The notes under the pieces were generated by a model. The model did not search any database and was not told the DNA's origin. It worked only from the letters and a program-made list of their open reading frames with translations. From Pseudomonadota bacterium (GTDB lineage: Bacteria; Pseudomonadota; Gammaproteobacteria; Steroidobacterales; Steroidobacteraceae), in NCBI GenBank assembly GCA_016720075.1, contig JADJXW010000017.1, forward strand, positions 1-33,739: a stretch of 33,739 nt of DNA. Reading direction: 5' to 3'. The position numbers were made by a program, and so were the translations under genes. This document shows positions 16,834 through 25,409 of the stretch, piece by piece. Within the stretch, counting starts at the first letter, position 1; the number at the start of each line of letters is the position of its first letter.

Positions 16834-18211
16834 CAGCGGCTCAACGCGCGCCGTGCAACGTCTCGCACGCGTCTTTGCGCATGAAATGCGAAGCCTGCTG
16901 ACCGGGCGTGCGTGGTGGGCCATGGTCCTGTTGCTCGCGCCGCTCGTGGGGTTTGGCTATGTAGCGGCAGTGCGGCTGTTTGGCGAGGCGACCGCACAGC
17001 GCTGCGCTTCCCGGATCTGGCGCGTGGCATGACGCCGCTGGACGGTGTGCTGGTGCCAACGCTCGGTGCCTTCTATCTGGCCACGACGCTGCTGTTTCCT
17101 TTCGTCGCGATCCGGGCGATCGGGGCGGACAAGGAGAGCGGTGCGCTGAAGCTCGCTCTGCAGTGGCCCTTGCCTAATGGGGCGTTGCTCGCGGTGAAGC
17201 TGGCGGCAGTCATGGCAGCCTGGAGCATCACTTTGCTGGTGCCCGTTTCAGCACTGTTGTTCTGGCATTTCTCCGGCGGGCACCTTGCGGTTGCCGAGGC
17301 GGGGAATCTGTTCCTCGGGCATGCGCTCTACGCGCTGGCGGTGGCGGGCATCGCCTGCTTTGCCGCGGTGCTAACCGAATCGATGGCGACCGCAGCTATC
17401 GTCACGCTCGCGTTCACGCTGGGGTTCTGGGTGCTGGACTTCGCTGCCGAGACGGGGCCGCAGTGGCTGCGTGTTTTGGGCGAAATTTCGCCAACGCAGG
17501 CGTTGCGGCAGTTCGAGCGCGGCCTGCTGCCGGCCGCGCAGGTCCTGGGGCTGGCGACGCTCGGGCTCGGATTTGCGGGGCTGGCCGGGTTGTTGCTGTC
17601 GCCTGGACTTTCCCGTCGCGCGGCTGGCGCGCGGTGTGGTGGGAGCTGGCGTATTGCTTGTGCTCCTGGCGGCAGCCTCATCGCTGCGGCTGTCCGTCGA
17701 TGTGTCCGAGGATCGGCGCAACAGCTTCAATCCGTCCGACGAGGCGGCCCTTTCCCGTATGGATCAGCGGTTGACGATCACGCTGCATCTCACGCCGGAG
17801 GACAGTCGCGCACAGGAGTACGCCGGCAACGTATTGGCCAAGCTTGAGCGACTGACTCCTGATCTTGTCGTTCGCTGGGCCGACACCGGCGAGCAGGCCC
17901 TGTTTGGCGCCGCCCAGTACGATCGCTATGGGGTGATCACTTACGAGTATGGCGGGCGCCAGGCAGAAAGTCGTTCGAACAGTCCCCGGGAAGTGTTGCC
18001 GTTGCTGCATGAACTGGCCGGTGCACACGTAACGCCAGGTGCCACGCCCGTGTATGCCGGCTATCCGCATGTGGGCGATGCACGGTCCGCGGCGCTGTGG
18101 TTCTACTGCGTGCTGCCTTTGTTGCTCGTTGTCTGCGCTTGGCGCTACCTGCGCTCCGGCAGGGTTCCGCTTCATCTTCGTTCGCTCCGATCCAAGGGAG
18201 AATCACCATGA
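16817..18211 (+). CDS. ABC-2 type permease with C-terminal periplasmic domain (frameshifted)
   Basis: The TTG start at 16817 lies inside the ATPase gene and has a strong AGGAGG (16805-16810). Membrane helices: WWAMVLLLAPLVGFGYVAAV, FYLATTLLFPFVAIRAIGAD, NGALLAVKLAAVMAAWSITL, ALAVAGIACFAAVLTESMAT and TLAFTLGFWVLDFAAETGPQ. After a shift near 16985 and another near 17610, coding continues as VVGAGVLLVLLAAASSLRLS, then a soluble domain (DVSEDRRNSFNPSDEAALSR, LTITLHLTPEDSR) and a last helix ALWFYCVLPLLLVVCAWRYL. The soluble part resembles GldG-like domains of ABC systems. I read it as one gene of about 465 residues; a split into two overlapping genes near 17610 is possible. The stop overlaps the next ATG (ATGA). 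Confidence 0.75.
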
Positions 18212-18913
18212 AATCAATAGTGCTCGCAGGTCTTTTCGCAGCGGTGTCTGTGACGGCAGCCGCCGCGCCGCTGGTGCAGGGTTTTGATGCCGACACTGTC
18301 GGTGCCGAATCCCGCGCCTTCTCCGCGGCTGTCGGCAACTGGGTGGTCGTGGAGGAAGGCGGCAACAAGCGGCTCTCGGTCAACGGCTCGAAATGGGCGA
18401 GCGGCCAGGCCTCCGCAGGTCTCGCCGACAAGGCGCGCGCGCTCTACGGTGAGCGTTACGCCGGAATTCCTGGACAACGTCAAGGCCTATGCCTACTACC
18501 CGATCGCTGTGATGAATGACGTGCCGGATTTTCGCGAAGGCACCATTACCGTGCGCTTCAAGGGCGTCGCGGGTCGCATCGATCAGGCTGCCGGCATCCT
18601 GTTCAACGTCCAGCCCAATGGCGACTACCTCGCACTGCGCGCCAATCCACTCGAATACAACCTGGTGCTGTGGCAGGTCAAGAAGGGCAATCGTTCGTCC
18701 GTCAAATGGATCCGCAATACGCCCACTCCCTCGGGTTAGTGGCATGAACTGAAGCTCAAGGTGGTGGGCCGCAAGCTGCTGGCCTGGATCAACGACAAGG
18801 CCTACATGGAGCACGACCTGCCAGCCGGTGTGTCCGGCCGCGTGGGCCTGTGGTCCAAGGCCGACAGCGTCGTGTACTTCGACGACTTCCGTGTGGAGCC
18901 GCTGGCGCGCTGA
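18208..18913 (+). CDS. Exported DUF1080/LamG-like protein (interrupted)
   Basis: A secreted beta-sandwich-type protein of about 235 residues. Signal peptide MKSIVLAGLFAAVSVTAAAA, then LVQGFDADTVGAESRAFSAA and NWVVVEEGGNKRLSVNG. After a shift near 18458 it continues as FLDNVKAYAYYPIAVMNDVP, DFREGTITVRFKGVAGRIDQ, AAGILFNVQPNGDYLALRAN and, past an in-frame TAG at 18737-18739 (GAG expected), WHELKLKVVGRKLLAWINDK to VVYFDDFRVEPL. The fold matches periplasmic DUF1080-like ligand-binding proteins. AAGGGAG precedes the ATG. Its job in a chromate operon is unknown. Confidence 0.72.
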
Positions 18914-18981
18914 TCGTGGGCGCTGGCGCACGGATACCTGAACGATTTTGAGTGTTTGCAATCAACGACGAGGGGAAGACT

Positions 18982-19686
18982 ATGAATGATGATTCCAGAC
19001 GTGAGTTTCTGAAAACCTCCGCCGCAGTTGGCGCTGCTCTGGCAGTCGGTGCAATGGCGGCGGGAACGGCAACGGCCGCTGACGCGCCCGCGCTGCGACT
19101 GGCCTATGGCTATCAACACGCGCCCGTGCCGTGCCATTCGATCCGAAAAGCCTCAAGGGACTTTCGAGAAGCTGATCCAGTCTCACTGGAGAACAATTAC
19201 GGCGGCGCTGTGCGTGCCCTGAATACGCTGCGTGGCCGGCTTGCAGCCGCCGCCGCGGATGCGAACACACCGCCGTTCGTCTACACGGGTCTCAAGCGCG
19301 AGCAACTGCTGCGGACCGGGTCGGTGGTGCTGCACGAGCAGTACTTTGCTGGTCTTGGGGGCAACGGACAGGCCGGCAGTGCGATGCGGTCGCGCATCGC
19401 GGCGTCGTTTGGCAGCTATGACGCCTGGGAAGTCGAGTTTCGCAAGATTGCGCAGGGGCTCGCCGGCGGCTCCGGGTGGGTGATGCTGGGCTACAACGAG
19501 GCGCTGGGCATCCTGGAGAACCACTGGATGGCAGATCATGCCACCGCGCCAGCACACACTCGGCCGTTGCTGGTCCTCGACATGTCCGAGCACGCGTTCC
19601 ACATGGACTACGGTGCCGCCGCGGCGCGCTACATCGATGCATGGTTCGCGAACCTGAACTGGGAGACCGTGGCCGCGCGGGCCTGA
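18982..19686 (+). CDS. chrC: Tat-exported Fe/Mn superoxide dismutase, ChrC-like (compensated indels)
   Basis: Converts superoxide to H2O2 and O2. A twin-arginine signal, SRREFLKTSAAVGAALAVGA, indicates periplasmic export of the folded, metal-loaded enzyme. Family motifs: VVLHEQYFAGLGG, GSGWVMLGYNEALGILENHW and the metal-ligand block LDMSEHAFHMDYGAAAARYI then DAWFANLNWETV. Between 19125 and 19190 the literal frame is garbled; an alternative frame gives PFDPKSLKGLS, then EKLIQSHW, supplying the first metal-binding His. Three indels that cancel out therefore hide it. ChrC of chr operons is a superoxide dismutase, which fits the neighbours. An AGGGGAAG ribosome-binding site precedes the ATG. Confidence 0.85.
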   Translation: MNDDSRREFLKTSAAVGAALAVGAMAAGTATAADAPALRLAYGYQHAPVPCHSIRKASRDFREADPVSLENNYGGAVRALNTLRGRLAAAAADANTPPFVYTGLKREQLLRTGSVVLHEQYFAGLGGNGQAGSAMRSRIAASFGSYDAWEVEFRKIAQGLAGGSGWVMLGYNEALGILENHWMADHATAPAHTRPLLVLDMSEHAFHMDYGAAAARYIDAWFANLNWETVAARA

Positions 19687-19734
19687 GGTCATGAACCCCT
19701 ATGGCACATCGATGATCGCAAGGAGACTGAAGTC

Positions 19735-20616
19735 ATGAATATTCTCAGGACAATACAGGGGCTCGCGTTCGCAGCACTGCCATTCCTGGCGGTGCCGATG
19801 TCGGCTTCTGCAGGCGAAGCAGTGCCAATTGAGTGGGTCTCGATCCCGGTCGCCGCGCCGCCCACCCGTGGATGGTCGGGTTGACGCCATCTGGTCGAGC
19901 GCCGTGCCGTTGAAGGTCATGGTGCGCGAGGCCATCGGCGGAACCGCCCCACGGAGGTTACGCTGCGGGCGGTGCACACGGCGGACTCGGTGTATGTCCT
20001 CGCGCAGTGGGCCGATGCCACGCGCAGCGACATGCGAGATCCCCATGTCTGGAACAAGGCGCAGAACGCCTATGCCAGGCCCACGCTGGCGGATGATCAG
20101 TTCGCGCTGGAGTTTCCGATCGAAGGGCATTTCACGACCAGCATGCTGCCTGACGAAGGTGGCTACATCGCCGATGTGTGGCACTGGAAGGCCGGCCGCA
20201 GCAATCTCGATGGCTGGGTGGACGACAAGCGCCACATCATCTCGATGTCCCCAGTGAAGGACGCGTTGCCGTATGCATTCGGTGGGCGCAAGACAGTCTA
20301 TATCGCTCGGCCCATGGACGATGGCAAGCCCTCCTACGTCGCCGTGCCTGCGCCTGCCGCCAATGCGGGAGATGTGGTGTCGTCCTATGTCGCCCAAGCG
20401 CCGGACGGCAGCCAGGCGGATGTCCGGGGCAAGGGCGTCCATGATGGAAAGGGCTGGACGTTGGAGATGGGTCGCAAGCTCAGCACTGGCAACGCCGACG
20501 ACGCGGTGATTCCGGCGGGCGGCGAGATCTTCTGTGCCATCGCTATCCTCGATGATGAGCTTTATTGGAAGCACTCGGTCTCGGACCTGCTTGTGCTGAG
20601 GCTCAGGCAGCCCTGA
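19735..20616 (+). CDS. Ethylbenzene-dehydrogenase-like heme-binding periplasmic protein (frameshifted)
   Basis: About 293 residues. The N-terminal signal MNILRTIQGLAFAALPFLAV ends near SASA. After two compensating shifts (near 19862 and 19945) the body reads VDAIWSSAVPLKVMVREAIG, VHTADSVYVLAQWADATRSD, PTLADDQFALEFPIEGHF and GYIADVWHWKAGRSNLDGWV. This matches the EB_dh family, the heme b-binding gamma-type subunit of DMSO-reductase-class enzymes and related periplasmic electron carriers. No CxxCH motif is seen. AGGAG lies nine bases before ATG 19735. The stop overlaps the porin start (TGATG). Redox work in the periplasm, possibly with chromate or its radicals, is inference. Confidence 0.75.
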
Positions 20617-21752
20617 TGTCGCAGGGGCCTGGTTTGTGGCACCGGCGTGTGGCCGGGGCAGCCATGTGCCTGTTGTCCGGGTTGTCCGTGGCGGGTGAGG
20701 GTGCCATCGAGTTCACCGGCGATGCGCGCGCGGCTGTCGCGATCCAGCAGCGCGATCTGGCGGACGGAACCACCGAGACCGAGCTGCTGCCCGCCATGCG
20801 CCTTCGGCCAGGCATTGATGTGCTGCCGGGGGCGGCGGTGACTATGCGGTTCAGGCTCGCGGCACTCCTCAACAAGGACATGCAGGGCTTGCGGTTCGAT
20901 GCCGACGGGCCGGCCGATGCCGGCGTCATTGCAGTAGATAGCGCCTATCTTCAGTTCAAGCCCAGTGACCGACTGCAGGTACGTGTCGGCAGGTTCCAGA
21001 CTGCGTTCGAGCTGGATTCCGTGGTGGAGGACGGGCTGTCGCGGCACGACTCGGGTGGACTTGCTGTTGACTGGACCGACGGCATGCACGTCGTGCTGGG
21101 CAAGCCCAAGGAAGCGCGGTTTCACTACATTGGCCAGGTCAACCGGCATGATCGGTCTACTAATGGTGTCGGTGCACGTGGCCCTGTGAGGTTCGAGAGC
21201 GGGGTATCACGCGTAACCCACTTTGTGGGCCTGGAGCTTGCGCCGTTCGGATCGGTTACGCAGGCAATGATTGACATGACCTGGATTCCCGATGCCCTGG
21301 CCGATGGGCTTCAGGGCGCAAGTGGTGCCAGGGACTTCCTCTCCTTCACTGCTCGCTTTGCTGCCGACCACAACGTGGCAGCAGATCGCGTGCTGCATCC
21401 GGCGTTTGAGATCGGATGGATGCCGAACACGCCGCAACTGGAATCGCTGGGCTTCGCTTCGCGGTCGGGTCGCGCATCCGGATTTGCGCTGGTGGCGGGA
21501 ATCGATATTCGGCCGTTGGCCCGCGGCGCATTGGGGCTGCAGCTAGCGCGGATACCAGCGGGGTTCATTGCCTCGCCGGACTACCCAGCCAACTCTCGCA
21601 GTGCCGAGCTACGTTACAGCTGGTGGCCGATCGAATCGCGGCTGAAGCTGGATCTGCGCTATCGGGTGAGGCAGCAGCTGCTTCGCGCCTCTGAGACTGA
21701 TTCACGGCAAACGGCGCAGAATCTGCAATTGCGAGCAACACTGCGTTTCTAA
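20616..21752 (+). CDS. Outer-membrane beta-barrel (porin-like) protein
   Basis: 378 residues in an intact frame. A signal-like start (RVAGAAMCLLSGLSVAGEGA) is followed by alternating amphipathic strands: IDVLPGAAVTMRFRLAALL, SAYLQFKPSDRLQVRVGRFQ, ALGLQLARIPAGFIASPDYP, AELRYSWWPIESRLKLDLRY. It ends TAQNLQLRATLRF with a C-terminal Phe, the signal for outer-membrane barrel assembly. The DRLQVRVGRFQTAFELDSVV segment resembles phosphate-selective or alginate-type porins. It is the last gene of the chr operon, coupled to the heme-protein gene by a TGATG overlap. Chromate permeation or export across the outer membrane is possible but unproven. Confidence 0.75.
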   Translation: MSQGPGLWHRRVAGAAMCLLSGLSVAGEGAIEFTGDARAAVAIQQRDLADGTTETELLPAMRLRPGIDVLPGAAVTMRFRLAALLNKDMQGLRFDADGPADAGVIAVDSAYLQFKPSDRLQVRVGRFQTAFELDSVVEDGLSRHDSGGLAVDWTDGMHVVLGKPKEARFHYIGQVNRHDRSTNGVGARGPVRFESGVSRVTHFVGLELAPFGSVTQAMIDMTWIPDALADGLQGASGARDFLSFTARFAADHNVAADRVLHPAFEIGWMPNTPQLESLGFASRSGRASGFALVAGIDIRPLARGALGLQLARIPAGFIASPDYPANSRSAELRYSWWPIESRLKLDLRYRVRQQLLRASETDSRQTAQNLQLRATLRF

Positions 21753-21787
21753 GGTGCCTTTCGTTGGAATCACCGCCAACCCTTCGT

Positions 21788-21919
21788 GATCTATCGGTGA
21801 GCAACGGCATCAAGCGGAGCAAATCGTCGGTCAGGCTGACGGTAAACCCGCAACCTTCGCGAGAGAAGTCTTGGTGCAGCAGTAGGTTACGATAGTGCGA
21901 GATAATTGAGTGGGAGTGA
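21788..21919 (+). repeat. IEWE-type dispersed repeat, copy B
   Basis: Shares CTATCGG, ATCAAGCG, TCGGTCAGGCTGACGG (21827-21842) and the end ATTGAGTGGGAGTGA (21905-21919) with copies A and C. The reading IEWE-stop is kept, but the internal frame contains stops, so this copy is non-functional. GTCAG and CTGAC form a small inverted repeat. It separates the chr operon from the P450 remnant. Confidence 0.6.
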
Positions 21920-21954
21920 TTGTGAGCCTTTCGCCATTGCCCTGTGCGCACGCC

Positions 21955-22330
21955 TCGTGAGAGTAGCGTGCGGCACCTGGCGCGCGTTCAGGCCGTTCGA
22001 AGGTGGGTGCGGCACAGCCGTTCACCGGATAGATCTTTCTGACCGCTCCCACGTCCCCCAACTCGACAATCGTGGTTATCAATAGCAGTTCTTTCAGCGC
22101 GATCCGGATCTGGAGCCGGACCAGCGAAGCGCCCATGCAAAGGTGGATGCCCCTCGACTGGACGACAAACGGACTGCTCAGATACTGGACAAAGTCTGCT
22201 TCAACGTTTCCATTCCGTGAATCCAGAAACTGCCCTGCGAGTGACCGGAGTCGTGGCTCCAGCCTTGCCATGTACTCAGTTCAGGTTCCGCTCCTGTTGA
22301 GCGTGCGGCAAGGATCCATGAACGTCTGTT
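21955..22330 (-). pseudogene. Cytochrome P450 remnant with internal deletion
   Basis: On the minus strand, MARLEPRLRSLAGQFLDSRN then VEADFVQYLSSPF resembles the B-C region of bacterial P450s. It is followed directly by RGIHLCMGASLVRLQIRIAL and KELL, the heme-thiolate Cys loop and L helix, then VELGDVGAVRK. Some 200 or more residues between these regions (I helix, K helix ExxR) are missing, joined in frame, and the Phe of the FxxGxxxC motif is lost at the junction. The 3' end runs towards repeat B. It cannot be functional. Confidence 0.6.
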
Positions 22331-22397
22331 TGTTGCAGGAAACAGGGCTGAATGCAGGGGTGTGTCGGTAATGGGTGTAGAGTGCGTACGGTTCGAC

Positions 22398-22414
22398 ATG
22401 CCATCGCATGGCAT
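22398..22414. promoter_or_regulatory. 17-bp palindrome upstream of DUF1971 operon
   Basis: ATGCCAT-CGC-ATGGCAT is a perfect 7-bp inverted repeat ending 21 bp before the start codon at 22436, between promoter and ribosome-binding site (AGGAG, 22421-22425). This is a likely operator. The ATG..AT half-sites loosely recall NsrR-type sites, but the spacing differs. Confidence 0.5.
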
Positions 22415-22435
22415 ACAGGCAGGAGTGCTCCGCAG

Positions 22436-22789
22436 ATGGTCAAGTCAAACCTCAGCGACGTGGAAACGGCGTTCGTGCAGCGCCAGAAGGCGTTGTCGAG
22501 ATGGGACAATGAGGGCTGCGCTCATTGCTCTGAAGCGCAAGCTGAGGTCCCCGCGTTGACGAATGCCGAGCTGGTACACCTTAGGGTTCGCGTGATTGCG
22601 CTCGGAAACCTGCTCATTGCATTGCTTGCTGATGGATCCGATCGGCAGCTGGGTGTCATCCGGACAATGGCGACCTATATCTCGCCGCGGGCGGGCTTCA
22701 CCCAACATCCGCTGACCATCCGGGCAGCTCACCACATGACCGACATGGTTGATCGCGCGGCACACATTCGAAGTACTGAGTCATCATGA
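22436..22789 (+). CDS. Hypothetical protein upstream of DUF1971 gene
   Basis: 117 residues in an intact frame; I do not recognise the family. It begins MVKSNLSDVETAFVQRQKAL and contains a CAHC pair (DNEGCAHCSE) that could bind metal, then a helical stretch, ELVHLRVRVIALGNLLIALL. The remainder, MATYISPRAGFTQHPLTIRA, is followed by a His-containing helix (AHHMTDMVDRAAHIR). AGGAG precedes the start. The stop overlaps the DUF1971 ATG (ATGA), so the two are co-translated. Confidence 0.65.
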   Translation: MVKSNLSDVETAFVQRQKALSRWDNEGCAHCSEAQAEVPALTNAELVHLRVRVIALGNLLIALLADGSDRQLGVIRTMATYISPRAGFTQHPLTIRAAHHMTDMVDRAAHIRSTESS

Positions 22790-23061
22790 GCGAGACGGCC
22801 CCTTACAAGCGCACGCCGGTATTCGACGAGAACACACTTCCAGCCGCGCTGCGCCGGGAACATCGCACCAAGCCCGGAGTATGGGGAGTCATTCGAGTGC
22901 TCGATGGCCGGCTGTGCTATCGGGTGCTCGATCCGGCCTCCGAGGAAATCCTTGATTCCCGGAATCCAGGATTGATACTTCCTTGCCAAACCCATTTTGT
23001 CGAGGCGCTTGGGCCGATGCGGATGCAGGTCGAGTTCTACGACCATTTGCCGGCTCTCTAG
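22786..23061 (+). CDS. DUF1971 (YeaR/TehB-C-like) cupin-type protein
   Basis: 91 residues of the DUF1971 family: TPVFDENTLPAALRREHRTK, PGVWGVIRVLDGRLCYRVLD, then NPGLILPCQTHFVEALGPMR and MQVEFYDHLP. This is the small cupin-like fold found alone (YeaR) or at the C-terminus of TehB. In Escherichia coli, yeaR is induced by nitrate and nitric oxide, which fits the adjacent NO-reductase-like operon. Full length, intact, and coupled to the preceding gene. The biochemical activity is unknown. Confidence 0.8.
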   Translation: MSETAPYKRTPVFDENTLPAALRREHRTKPGVWGVIRVLDGRLCYRVLDPASEEILDSRNPGLILPCQTHFVEALGPMRMQVEFYDHLPAL

Positions 23062-23131
23062 AGCCGGCGGCGACCGGGCAGGGTGCTGCACATCCGGCCG
23101 CTACCGGACGACCGTGTTGCTGCCGCCAACT

Positions 23132-24232
23132 TCAGCGTTCGACGGCCGTGTAGAGCGTGCGGATCAGATCCGTCTGGGTAATGATGCCCGCGAGCCGGCC
23201 TTCGCCATCGATGATCGGCACGTGGTGGTGGCCGCCGTCCGATAACAACGGCAGCAGGTCCACGATGGGACGGTCGGCGCTGGCCACGCGCACCTTGCGC
23301 GTCATGATCTGACCCACGACCTCGGGCTTGTCGGTGTGTACGGAAGTGCTGGTCCGTACCAGACTGCGCATACGCTGCGCGATGCCGGAATATTCCTCGC
23401 GCTGGGCATGCTTGAGGAAATCACCGGTTGTGACTATGCCGATGAGCCTGCGCGCGGGGTCGATGACCGGCAGCGCCTTGATCCGGCGTTCCCGCATCTG
23501 CCGCCAGGCCTCGTCCAGCGGCATTGCGTAGTCGGCCGTCACAACCTGTCGGATCATCACGTCGCTGCAGCGCAGGTCACCCAGCCGTCGCTGATAGGCA
23601 TTCGCCTCGGCGCGCTGCAGCAACTGCTCCAGATCAGCACGGCTGACGTCGAGCACCTGGTCATAGTGGGCGAGCGCGGCATCAAGGTCGGCGGGACTGA
23701 ACCGGGAACCGGGCTTCGATGCTGCTGCCGTCTGCCGGTGCGGATAGTCGTGCCCCGTCAGGCGGTTGTAGAGCACACCCACCAGCAGCAGCAGCAGGCT
23801 GTTGAGCCCAACGGGGAACAGCGCGAACTGGGGTGATCCCGCGCCGCTCATGACTGCCAGCAACGCGCTCGCTCCGCCCGGCGGGTGCAGCGCGCGCGCC
23901 ACGAACATCACGCCGATCGACGCACCCACCGCCACTGCCGCCGCGAGCACCGGCTCACCGATCATTCTTACGCAGAGGACTCCGACCAGCGCGGACAACG
24001 TATTGCCCACCAGCACGGCCCACGGCTGCGCCAACGGACTGGCCGGTAGCGTAAACACCAGTACGGCGGAGGCACCGAGAGGCGCCATCAACCAGGGCGT
24101 GCTGTTCCATGCCAGCGCCGCCCAGCGGCACAGCAGCCCCGCAACCAGGATGCCGGTGAGCGCGCCAATGATCGCGCGCCATCGCTCGCGCCGTCCCACC
24201 ACAACCGGCGCCGGGACGAGCGCCTTGAGCAT
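23132..24232 (-). CDS. HPP-family membrane protein with two CBS domains
   Basis: 366 residues. The N-terminal HPP domain has four hydrophobic helices: IIGALTGILVAGLLCRWAAL, LVFTLPASPLAQPWAVLVGN, VGVLCVRMIGEPVLAAAVAV and the family's ALHPPGGASALLAVMSG motif, which gives HPP its name. From about residue 230 two CBS domains follow (CSDVMIRQVVTADYAMPLDE to GDFLKHA; VGQIMTRKVRVASADRPIVD to TQTDLIRTL), suggesting nucleotide regulation. A plant HPP protein transports nitrite, compatible with an NO or nitrite role here. Intact; last gene of the minus-strand operon. I start at MLKALVPAP; the frame is open further upstream but overlaps the next gene. Confidence 0.85.
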   Translation of the reverse strand: MLKALVPAPVVVGRRERWRAIIGALTGILVAGLLCRWAALAWNSTPWLMAPLGASAVLVFTLPASPLAQPWAVLVGNTLSALVGVLCVRMIGEPVLAAAVAVGASIGVMFVARALHPPGGASALLAVMSGAGSPQFALFPVGLNSLLLLLVGVLYNRLTGHDYPHRQTAAASKPGSRFSPADLDAALAHYDQVLDVSRADLEQLLQRAEANAYQRRLGDLRCSDVMIRQVVTADYAMPLDEAWRQMRERRIKALPVIDPARRLIGIVTTGDFLKHAQREEYSGIAQRMRSLVRTSTSVHTDKPEVVGQIMTRKVRVASADRPIVDLLPLLSDGGHHHVPIIDGEGRLAGIITQTDLIRTLYTAVER

Positions 24233-24255
24233 CGCTGCCCAGTGGGCTGCGGATT

Positions 24256-24810
24256 TCAATGTAGTTCGGACTGGATGGAAGCCGGCACGCGAAACAGGCC
24301 GAGAGCCCAGTAGCCCGCCAGCGCCACGCCCAGCCACAGGAATGCCACACCCAGCCGCCATTGGTCGTCGATCAGATAGCTGTTGCACAGGCGTACCGGC
24401 GAATGCGTATAGAGAAAGGCCAGGAATCCCGCCATCGACACGACCTGGGCCTTCACAAACGCCAGCAACAGCGCGTGCCCGCGCCGCCAGCATACGCAGA
24501 GCAGCGCGCCAATGACCGGGAGCGAGACGAATTTCGCCAGTGACATCATGCCGCCGTCGACTGCCCCATCGATGGAGCGCGGCAGCATCCAGAAGGCCAC
24601 CCCGTTCAGAGCCATGATCAGCGGCGCAATACCTCCCGCAGCCCAGCGCCAATCGGCAACTACGCGCTGCGGCGGCACCAACAGGCTGCCACTCGCGGCC
24701 AGCAGCGGCAATTGCAGCAGCACGTGCAGCACCGGATCGGCCACGAGCCAGCGGTTCCCCGCTGCGCAGGCCAGCACGATGAGACTCGCCGCCGGAATCC
24801 CGGGGTTCAT
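24256..24810 (-). CDS. Polytopic membrane protein of the oxidase/NOR operon (orf1-like)
   Basis: 184 residues with about five or six transmembrane helices: ASLIVLACAAGNRWLVADP, LHVLLQLPLLAASGSLLVPP, GGIAPLIMALNGVAFWMLPR, FVSLPVIGALLCVCWRRGHA, KAQVVSMAGFLAFLYTHSP and GVAFLWLGVALAGYWALGLF. I have no family name for it. It overlaps the SCO gene stop (ATGA). A norSY-senC-orf1 order is known in ammonia oxidisers and this gene occupies the orf1 position, so it may help assemble the oxidase. Intact frame. Confidence 0.72.
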   Translation of the reverse strand: MNPGIPAASLIVLACAAGNRWLVADPVLHVLLQLPLLAASGSLLVPPQRVVADWRWAAGGIAPLIMALNGVAFWMLPRSIDGAVDGGMMSLAKFVSLPVIGALLCVCWRRGHALLLAFVKAQVVSMAGFLAFLYTHSPVRLCNSYLIDDQWRLGVAFLWLGVALAGYWALGLFRVPASIQSELH

Positions 24811-25409
24811 GGCCCGAGCGTGCGCCTGGTTGCGGACACGATCGCGCCGAAGTCATCTGGGTCGAAGATGCCCGCAAGCCGGCCATCCGCGGTCACCAGA
24901 TGCACGGCAACGTTGTGCGCGAGTCCGCCATAGCCGTCCGGAATCACGGTCACGCCAAAGTCACTGAGCAGGCCGGGCAGCGCCGCGGGCTGCGGTCGCC
25001 CCACGGTCCAGAGCGCGCCATCCGCGCGGTGGCGGCGACCATAGTCAGCCAGCCGGGGCACATCGTCATGGGCTGGATCGAAACTGACCGACAGCGGCGA
25101 TACCCGATCTGCGAGGTCATCGAGTTTCAAGCTGCGCACCCGGGCGCTTCATGTCGGCACCCGCGGACTGGCACAACGTCGGACACCGCGTGTAGATGAA
25201 CTCCACCAGGGCCACCCGACCGTTGACCCGAGGCACGCGAAGCACTGTGCCGTCCATGGTTTCGACGGTGAACGGCGCAACAGGCGGTGTGCTGCGCGCC
25301 GCCTCGAGGCGCGCGCGCTCGGCCGTGAGGGCCTGGAACCCATCGGCATGGCTCCACAGGAGCACCACCCCGCCACCAGGGACAGCAGCGAGCAACCCAG
25401 AGCGTGCAT
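24807..25409 (-). CDS. senC: SCO1/SenC-family copper chaperone (frameshifted)
   Basis: A membrane-anchored thioredoxin-fold protein that delivers copper to the CuA site of subunit II. The N-terminal anchor begins MHALGCSLLSLVA and, after one shift near 25365, continues GGVVLLWSHADGFQALTAE. The copper motif FIYTRCPTLCQSAGADM (CxxxC) is intact. A second shift near 25135 leads to VSPLSVSFDPAHDDVPRLA. The conserved distal His is present in GGLAHNVAVHLVTADGRLAG. Overlaps on both sides (TGATG with subunit I, ATGA with the next gene) show tight coupling. Confidence 0.82.
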
